Of a DNA stretch of 64,000 nucleotides, positions 58,236 through 64,000 are shown piece after piece; position 1 is the first letter of the stretch; every line of letters begins with the position of its first letter. Both the position numbers and the translations under genes were made by a program. The stretch covers positions 137,585,579 through 137,649,578 of the forward strand of contig CM068829.1 in assembly GCA_028554795.2 (NCBI GenBank), written 5' to 3'. A model generated the notes under the pieces. It did no database searches and was not told the origin of the DNA. It saw nothing but the letters and a program-made list of their open reading frames with translations. This stretch comes from Sinohyriopsis cumingii. Its lineage: Eukaryota; Mollusca; Bivalvia; Unionida; Unionidae.

Positions 58236-58813
58236 TAGAACCAGGTACCGTATATACTCATATATAAGTCAACCTTTTTTTTACTGAAAATAATAATCGA
58301 GTACATATGGTACACAATAAAGAATTAAAGTTACATTTTTCTGTAATCTGGTCTGTTCACTGAAAATGATAAACAATATGTAGAGCTGTTATCGATTGTA
58401 ATATAGACCCAGACAGATATACAAGCAACAAATGGGCTGAGTCAACAGTTTGGCTGCTGGTCACAGCTTTCTGTGGTAAGTGTCCTAGCTGCCATGACTG
58501 ATCGTCAGTCACTGCTTCTAGACTCCATTTTCAAAAATGTGCACTTTTTTCTGCATTGTTGTCTCCTTTATAATGTCCTCCAATTTCACTGAAATATAGT
58601 GTGTTGAACCTGAATCTCAAATTCCTTTTGAGTGTTCTGATTTGTCTGTTAAACAGTTTTTGAGCTTGCATACATGCAGACCATCAACATCTGTCTATAA
58701 TAGAGTTTCTGAGCTTACATACATAAATGAACTCTTGATTTTTCTAATGCACACTGTCTGAGCTTGCATGACAATAAAATAACACTAAATTTCAACCCTA
58801 TAATCTTGTAATC
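58236..58813 (-). other. Downstream/3' UTR side of the tyrosine kinase gene
   Basis: Follows the stop codon of the minus-strand kinase. 'ccgtatatactcatatataa' at 58,247 resembles the end of the family D elements. I did not fix a polyadenylation site. Confidence 0.4.
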
Positions 58814-58900
58814 TTATGAAATTGATGGATAGTTTCCTACTTCTAGTAGTCCTGAAAGCTTCTTGTGGATCTCCTTGAAAGAGGGTCTTGGATCTGGATC
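58814..58900 (-). CDS. Non-receptor tyrosine kinase (Tec/Src-like), last coding exon
   Basis: On the minus strand an acceptor (cttatttttag) precedes 58,900; 28 codons and TAA follow, ending at 58,814. The peptide starts 'DPDPRPSFKEIHKKLSGLLE', containing the invariant Arg of kinase subdomain XI (RPSF), and ends 'VGNYPSIS'. It enters in phase 0, matching the exon at 60,698-60,858 whose last residues are CWHK, so the joined CWHKDPDPRPSF is a textbook kinase C-lobe end. It closes the kinase domain with a short tail. A tyrosine five residues from the end recalls, but does not match, the Src regulatory tail. Confidence 0.9.
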   Translation of the reverse strand, partial: DPDPRPSFKEIHKKLSGLLEVGNYPSIS

Positions 58901-60039
58901 CTAAAAATAAGACAATTATGACATTTGATACTTTTTCTGGTATATTAAAATATAGGGCATTTAATTTTCATGGTACTTCAAAGAGTTTATTTTTGTTCAC
59001 AATTAAATTCATGATTCTGAGATGGGTCAATCTGTCTGGAAATAAAAAAATGTTCATTGCACATTAAAAAATTTCTGTATCAACCCCAAAATCCATGAAA
59101 ATTGGTTTCCACAAATAAGTGAATTAAATAAAAATCGTCTAATCAGTTTACAGCTGGACCCAAATGTATATACAGTAAATGCATGATCTTCACTAGTACT
59201 ACTTCATTTTTGTCATGGAAAACAAAAGAGAATTAAACTATTGTACAATGAAATATCCTACCCTTGATGTAAATCCTTATTGCAAAGGCCAACAGAAAGG
59301 CAGCAACTACATCTAAACATCTCTAAATACATTTAATAAATGTTTAAACAGTTCATAATTTATCAAATTTGCTTCTGGTTAATATTTGTACGAAAGAATT
59401 ACTGTATTATATTAACAATTAAAGACCATGCGATTGTTGGTATGTCTGGCAAGGTAAGTTCGACATTTATATGGTATTGACTAACGTACCCGGATTTTTT
59501 CACCTTAAAATCATGTTCATACAGAGCTGCATGCAAAAATTCACACTGATAAAACTTATTAACGTATATACTCACTTGTAAGTAAAGTACAAATTCACAC
59601 AAAGGCAGCAACTACATCTAAACGTCTCTAAATACATTTAATAAATTTTTAAATAGTTCACTTGTAAGTAAAGTACAAATGCACAGAGCAAGATCTGCCA
59701 CTGCATAATGTGCTGGCAGATCTGGGTCTATGTAGTTAGTTAGGAATGATCAGTATAACAAAGAAAATAGCCCCTAATCTGCTGGCATATTATGCAAAGG
59801 CAGAGCAAAGTCTTTGTTTTTGGAAGTTGGTCCTGACTAGTACATATGTATACACAGTAAATTTTCACTCTAAATATAATTTAGAGCACACAAGCTCATC
59901 TCAACAATGGTGAAAAATGGTAATACATAAGTGCATTTAAAATAATCAAGAGCAGAATTCTGTAAAGGGATTTTCTATTGCACACATTACCATGATCAAG
60001 TGGCATTTGTAAGTTCTCTTAAAGCTGACCTTTATCTCA
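58901..60039 (-). other. Kinase intron, first part, with a family D element
   Basis: Intron of 1,797 bp between the last two kinase exons. A family D fold-back copy lies at about 59,565-59,860. It contains the perfect inverted pair agatctgcca / tggcagatct (about 59,689-59,719). A 'ggcagcaactacatctaaac' stretch is duplicated at 59,297 and 59,602. Confidence 0.6.
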
Positions 60040-60615
60040 TTAACCCCTGGAGGTTTTTGTCCTTTTTGCCTAAAATGTGAGTAGGAAACACATTTTGGGG
60101 GCTATTTCTGAATACATCCTAATACATTGACTTTAAAGAGATGCCTATTTGTGTTAGAAACATCATTTTTCATTGGCTATTTCACTTGTGTAGGAGCAGA
60201 AGGGTAAAAAATGGAGGATTTTTTTTTGCTTAATCATTTTCATATCGAGACCACTCTTTATTCCAAATGCCCATCTTATCCAACTTTTTGCAAAGGTTCA
60301 CCTGTCTGTGTGCAGTTTAGACCAATATGTCTTAGATTTGAGGCCAAAAAGTCTAAAATCCGGACACAAAATTGGATTCCAACCATGGGCGAATTTTGGG
60401 TGGAAAAAAAAAATCGGGTCAAAAAAATTAGGTTTATCCCTCTGTATTTTGTAATGTAACTAGAACTTCCATATTATTTAGTATCATTGTAGAGCTACAT
60501 CTGTCTACCTTTCCACGATAACACCCATTTTAGTGTATCATACATGACCTTGACGCTACAGAGCTCAGCAGTAGGCTACTACCTCCTGACGCATTAATGC
60601 AGCGCCAGGGGTTAA
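60040..60615. mobile_element. MITE-like element with 15-bp inverted ends (TTAA-containing)
   Basis: Left 'ctcattaacccctgg' (60,036-60,050) and right 'ccaggggttaatgag' (60,605-60,619) are perfect inverted repeats. TTAA immediately flanks CCCCTGG on both sides, as in piggyBac-type elements, but the symmetry extends past the TTAA, so the true ends may lie outside. The interior has no transposase. The 82-codon plus-strand frame is not a gene. Confidence 0.7.
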
Positions 60616-60697
60616 TGAGTTAACCTACACATATTATTTAGTAACTTTTGAAAAAATTTGATTCTACAGAGAATAATTAAAGTATATTTAGATATAC

Positions 60698-60858
60698 CTT
60701 ATGCCAGCATTCAATCATAAGCGAATAGATTTTTTCTGGAGAAGCAGTGGGTTTTTCTAGTCTTTTATTGTGATGACAAACATAGTCAACAACATCAGCA
60801 TTTCTCATGTTGTCATATGGCATTGTCCCACCTGAGAATATCTCCCACATCAGAACAC
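60698..60858 (-). CDS. Non-receptor tyrosine kinase (Tec/Src-like), penultimate coding exon
   Basis: On the minus strand an acceptor (ttatttacag) precedes 60,858 and a donor (AAG/GTATAT) follows 60,698. The 161-bp exon enters in phase 1 (completing a Gly codon) and leaves in phase 0. It encodes 'GVLMWEIFSGGTMPYDNMRN', then 'RLEKPTASPEKIYSLMIECW' and HK, kinase subdomains IX-X: the GVLMWE helix, the G(T/K)MPY segment and the CW pair. This pattern is that of cytoplasmic Tec, Src or Abl kinases. 'LEKP' before the Cys-Trp helix looks closest to arthropod Tec/Btk29A from memory, so Tec-like is a moderate inference. Catalytic loop exons must lie beyond the right edge; none was found up to 64,000. 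Confidence 0.92.
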
Positions 60859-61159
60859 CTGTAAATAAATGATTAGCAGTCAGGGCAGTCTTCAACGTTA
60901 TGATATTATTGTGTACATAGTCTACACGCTGATGTCTGACCCAGGATTAGGTGATAAACTTTGTCCTGATGTATGATACATGTGATATCCTACACTTCAA
61001 AATCTTGACGATTTTGATCTCTTTTCATCATAAATTAACATTCTGCCATTTTGGATAGTGCGTGGACCATGATGTTTGACTGGCTTACAATAAAACAGCA
61101 ACTGGCTGTTTTTCTGTTCTTTTCTGTCAATGCTTAATACTTGCATGTCACTGTAATGG
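60859..61159. other. Kinase upstream intron, nothing recognised
   Basis: No exon with HRDL/DFG-type coding was found on the minus strand. It ends with the left duplication of the next SINE. Confidence 0.45.
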
Positions 61160-61274
61160 CCAGTATCTTCTCGTGGGTCGGTGGTTCTTCCTGGGTTCTT
61201 CCTCCACCATTAATACTGGCCACCATGCAAAGCCTATCGTGTGCTGAAAAATGGCGTTAAACCCCACAACAACA
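61160..61274 (+). mobile_element. SINE family A, 5' truncated, with target-site duplication
   Basis: Starts inside the body ('ccagtatcttctcgtgggtc') and ends 'aaaatggcgttaaacccc' plus caacaa. An exact 12-bp duplication tcactgtaatgg lies at 61,148-61,159 and 61,275-61,286. Confidence 0.9.
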
Positions 61275-61286
61275 TCACTGTAATGG

Positions 61287-62147
61287 TTAGTTTGTCTCTC
61301 TCAGTGTAGAGTTTCTCGTGCAGCCAATGTTGAGGTTTTGTCTGCCTATATCTTTTTTTTACCTCTCTTGACTTTTGTGAACACTTCCTGACCTCTAGCT
61401 ATGCTAAACTACCTGGCTTATGAGGTGCCAACCTCAACTGTTCTAATGTTAAAGGATTTTATGTGTGTCTGTCCCCCCATCTGTATTGAAGGGAATTATT
61501 TTGTCTATATTTATACAGATTCAATACCCACACAAAATGCTGTGTGAAAGTCCAGTATTATATTTATTTTGACTAGCAAGACACCCCATAAACATCTCTT
61601 GGTGTTAGAGATAGAATTTACCTAGACAATACATTCTAATTATCAATGAGGACATCAAGCCCTTACCTGGTGTAGATTACCTCTGAAACACTTTGCTTTG
61701 TAAATGAATCTTTGATTATTGGATGGTCACAAAAAGGTATCAATGTTAAGATTTAAGATGAGAAATAAAACAAAGAAATGAGTTTATTTTCCAAAGTAAA
61801 TAAATGACAAATTTGTTACAATAACTACGATTGTAAGTTTCAGAATACCATAACAGCTGAACAAGTTTTCAGTCTATTGAGTGCATTTCCAGTTGAGTCG
61901 CAGAATACAAACGACACTGATATTAGTTATTTTAAACATCAGTAATCAAAGAACAGGGCTATTTAGGGTTGTAAGCATTGGTTACTATATTTACTGTATA
62001 CATTGGGACACAATTTGTTAGGACAGTTTTTTGCACACTGCATGTTCTGAGACATATTTTTTTCAGAGTTGTAAGTTGTGGGACACCTATTAAATTATTA
62101 ACAAATAACATCAGAAAATGCACTCCAACTTAAATTCTATTTAAAAA
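61287..62147. other. Presumed kinase intron, nothing recognised
   Basis: A donor-like 'cag/gtaagg' on the minus strand near 61,670 has no convincing exon upstream. The rest is featureless. Confidence 0.4.
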
Positions 62148-62560
62148 TTATAAAGCTGTGTACTTGAAAAGAAACTCTTTAATCCACTGCAGCATCACCT
62201 CATCAACCCAACCCTTCTCCAGCACACATACAATCCATACTTTCGGTACATGAATACCTTTTAGCTCCCTCAGACTATGAAAAATTATCGTTGAGGCCAA
62301 CACATCTGCTGCGGAAACTGCAAGGACTAAAGTAAGATTTTATCTGCAACAGTCTCACCCTTTTAACCCTCTTCTTACTGACAGTCTGTCCATGAATGAG
62401 ATCTAAGTACAATGGAGTTTAATCCATGTTAATGATGATATTGTTGGCAAAATCATCTTCTTCTCTTCTGGCCTTCAAATTCATTAAATGATTTTCTCCT
62501 CATAATCTTCTGGGAGATGCTGGGTCATCGATGTCCATGCACGAAACACTAGATTGTGTC
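62148..62560 (-). pseudogene. pogo/Tigger-like DDE transposase relic
   Basis: The minus strand has 'WTSMTQHLPEDYEEKII' (about 62,550-62,490), then 'NMD' followed by a stop where the family has NMDETP, 'TPLYLDL', and from 62,327 a continuous frame reading 'LKGIHVPKVWIVCVLEKGW' and 'VDEVMLQWIKEFLFKY' before TAA at 62,150. These are CENP-B/Tigger (DDE_1) landmarks around the first catalytic Asp and the WM(D/N)E region. Stops, frameshifts and a missing GHEK stretch show decay. No terminal inverted repeats were located. It lies in the same orientation as the kinase gene, probably within its intron. Confidence 0.75.
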
Positions 62561-64000
62561 ACTTTAAAAACTTTTCCTTTGTTTCAATTTATTTTTGAAA
62601 TTTCCATGAATACTGGTAAAGAGGAACTAAATTTGGTACCCTTATGTAGGACGACTTTATATAAATAACAAAAATCGGCATACTTAGAAGAATCCAAAGC
62701 TGCCTTCCTGGGTCACCTTGCTTTGTACTAAAATAACCTTTTCATATCAATGCCGGTAAATTAAAACAATGATTTTATTGCTGACTACTGGGTATGTTTA
62801 TTCACCACCAGGGCTTTTATTTGTTTGTTTACATCTATAATTGTAATTAATACAAATGACATTAATGTTTGCAGGGTAAATAGCATACACAGCATTAACT
62901 TGCTTTAATAATACTCTTTTGTAATTCATGCAAGCAAAAAGTCATTTGCACCATGGGTAATCGCATAATTATTTGTGAGGGGGAGGCAAACATGTAGTGG
63001 GTAGTGGTCAGCTATTAAGATTTACAATTGTAGGCCAAAACATGTTTCGAGGTGAAATCTGGGGGTGGGTCCCTATGTGCAGGTTCCTATGATTTGTACT
63101 CACAGTGAATTTATTTTCTACTAATGATTTTTATTTGCGAGATATTGTCATATTGTTAACCTGGACAAAATACATGCTTGGTTATTTTGCATCTTACACC
63201 GCAACATGTATGAATGGCAGATTCCTTCAAGTAATCGGTTGATATTTCTCTCTCTCTCATTTGTGATTTTGCTGGATCCGGTTTTCAGGATTCAAACCTT
63301 TGAGGACAACCAAACACAATTCATTTCTCTATATTCAGTGACCAATGTGATGTGTTAGCTGACAAAAACAATACATGCTGTGGATGCATATGCTACATAT
63401 ATATAGTTTGTGGATATATTGTTTTCTTTAATAAATTGCTGATGAAGAACAAAGAAGTGAATATCAGTACAAGGTTAGTTTATTTCATTTTATTATCAAA
63501 TAAGCTTTTATTTATCTATTTTATTTTAGCATGCAGTGTGAGTGGGTGTGCTAATTTAACACAATTTATTTTGTTTCCAAGGTTTTGAGACATTTGATCT
63601 AGGTGTAAACAATTTCATCATAAGTTCTGGGACTGGAAAAAAGTTATTTATTTTATTGTGCACCTGTTATTTCCAAGTAAAGCAATTAACAAAGAAAAGA
63701 TGCAAACTGTACACAAAAACTAAAGTTCATAAGCTGTTGATTAAAAATCGTAGAAATAAAAGTCAATATGCTGTTATAGAAATCAAACTGTGAAAATATA
63801 AAAACAGCATGGCTGGAGACAAAGGTGGAGTATTATGCAAAATTATGTAAGAAAAAAATTAAGTTCCTTGAAGCAAAGATACTACAATAAAATGATACTT
63901 ACATACAGATAAAAAAAGGGAAGATTATTGACGTAATATTGAGCCAAATTTTAAGAGTGAAATAAAAATCTGGTATACAGGGAGGCATCTAGTGGTGACA
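62561..64000. other. Presumed kinase intron, nothing recognised
   Basis: AT-rich. I scanned the minus strand for the preceding kinase exon (activation loop) and did not find it. The small open frames here look random. Confidence 0.4.

Noticed and set aside
60211-60459. 82-codon plus-strand frame
   Set aside because: Internal sequence of a MITE-like element, no homology to a transposase.

Overview
This window is animal genomic DNA: AT-rich, intron-rich, and dominated by tandem and interspersed repeats. Several repeats point to a lophotrochozoan, most likely a mollusc. These are tRNA-derived SINEs ending in a GGCGTTAAACCC plus (CAA)n tail, a TGACCTTGACC-type tandem repeat, a GGGCAATAACTC-type repeat, and degenerate Ty3/gypsy elements with the integrase placed before the reverse transcriptase (Gmr1-like order). 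The species is an inference; no gene identifies it outright.

Region by region. (1) 1-19,419 is best explained as the 5' part of one minus-strand host gene. I recognise four small coding exons (19,324-19,419; 10,040-10,112; 8,965-9,086; 2,411-2,474) whose splice sites and intron phases agree (0, 1, 0, 1). The product is not recognised. Its introns hold at least nine unrelated minisatellites (units 26, 31, 35, 40, 48, 49, 50, about 70 and about 135 bp), SINE copies, a gag relic, an integrase relic and a 5'-truncated LINE inserted into the 31-bp array. (2) 19,420-20,036 looks like a CpG-rich divergent promoter with an ETS-type site; a candidate plus-strand first exon (20,037-20,154) starts a basic, acid-free N-terminus. 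(3) 20,240-26,250 is a decayed Gmr1-like retrotransposon in the order integrase, reverse transcriptase, RNase H. It has been disrupted by a TG microsatellite, a 21-bp tandem expansion, a roughly 1.9-kb insertion whose ends carry inverted arrays of a 16-bp motif, and a SINE. (4) 26,250-31,420 is mostly anonymous AT-rich DNA with a 37-bp minisatellite and a SINE. (5) 31,422-38,100 is a 6.7-kb minisatellite of about 128 copies of a 52-bp unit, with variant classes and a 408-bp higher-order period. (6) 38,100-58,800 has no confident gene: nested SINEs with both target-site duplications, MITE-like and fold-back elements, and about a dozen more minisatellites. (7) 58,814-60,858 (minus) holds the last two coding exons of a non-receptor tyrosine kinase (Tec/Src-like C-lobe). 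Its intron contains a 0.6-kb MITE-like element, and a SINE and a pogo/Tigger-like transposase relic lie upstream.

Roughly 20 kb (about 30 percent) of the window is minisatellite, in about 20 arrays with unrelated units. None of the long open frames in these arrays looks like a real gene. The only convincing protein-coding sequence is the short exons listed here. No complete, intact mobile element and no clearly new functional system was found. The most notable observations are the 52-bp array, the Gmr1-like pol order with its layered disruptions, the LINE inserted in register into a minisatellite, and the repeat-packed introns of the unidentified gene.
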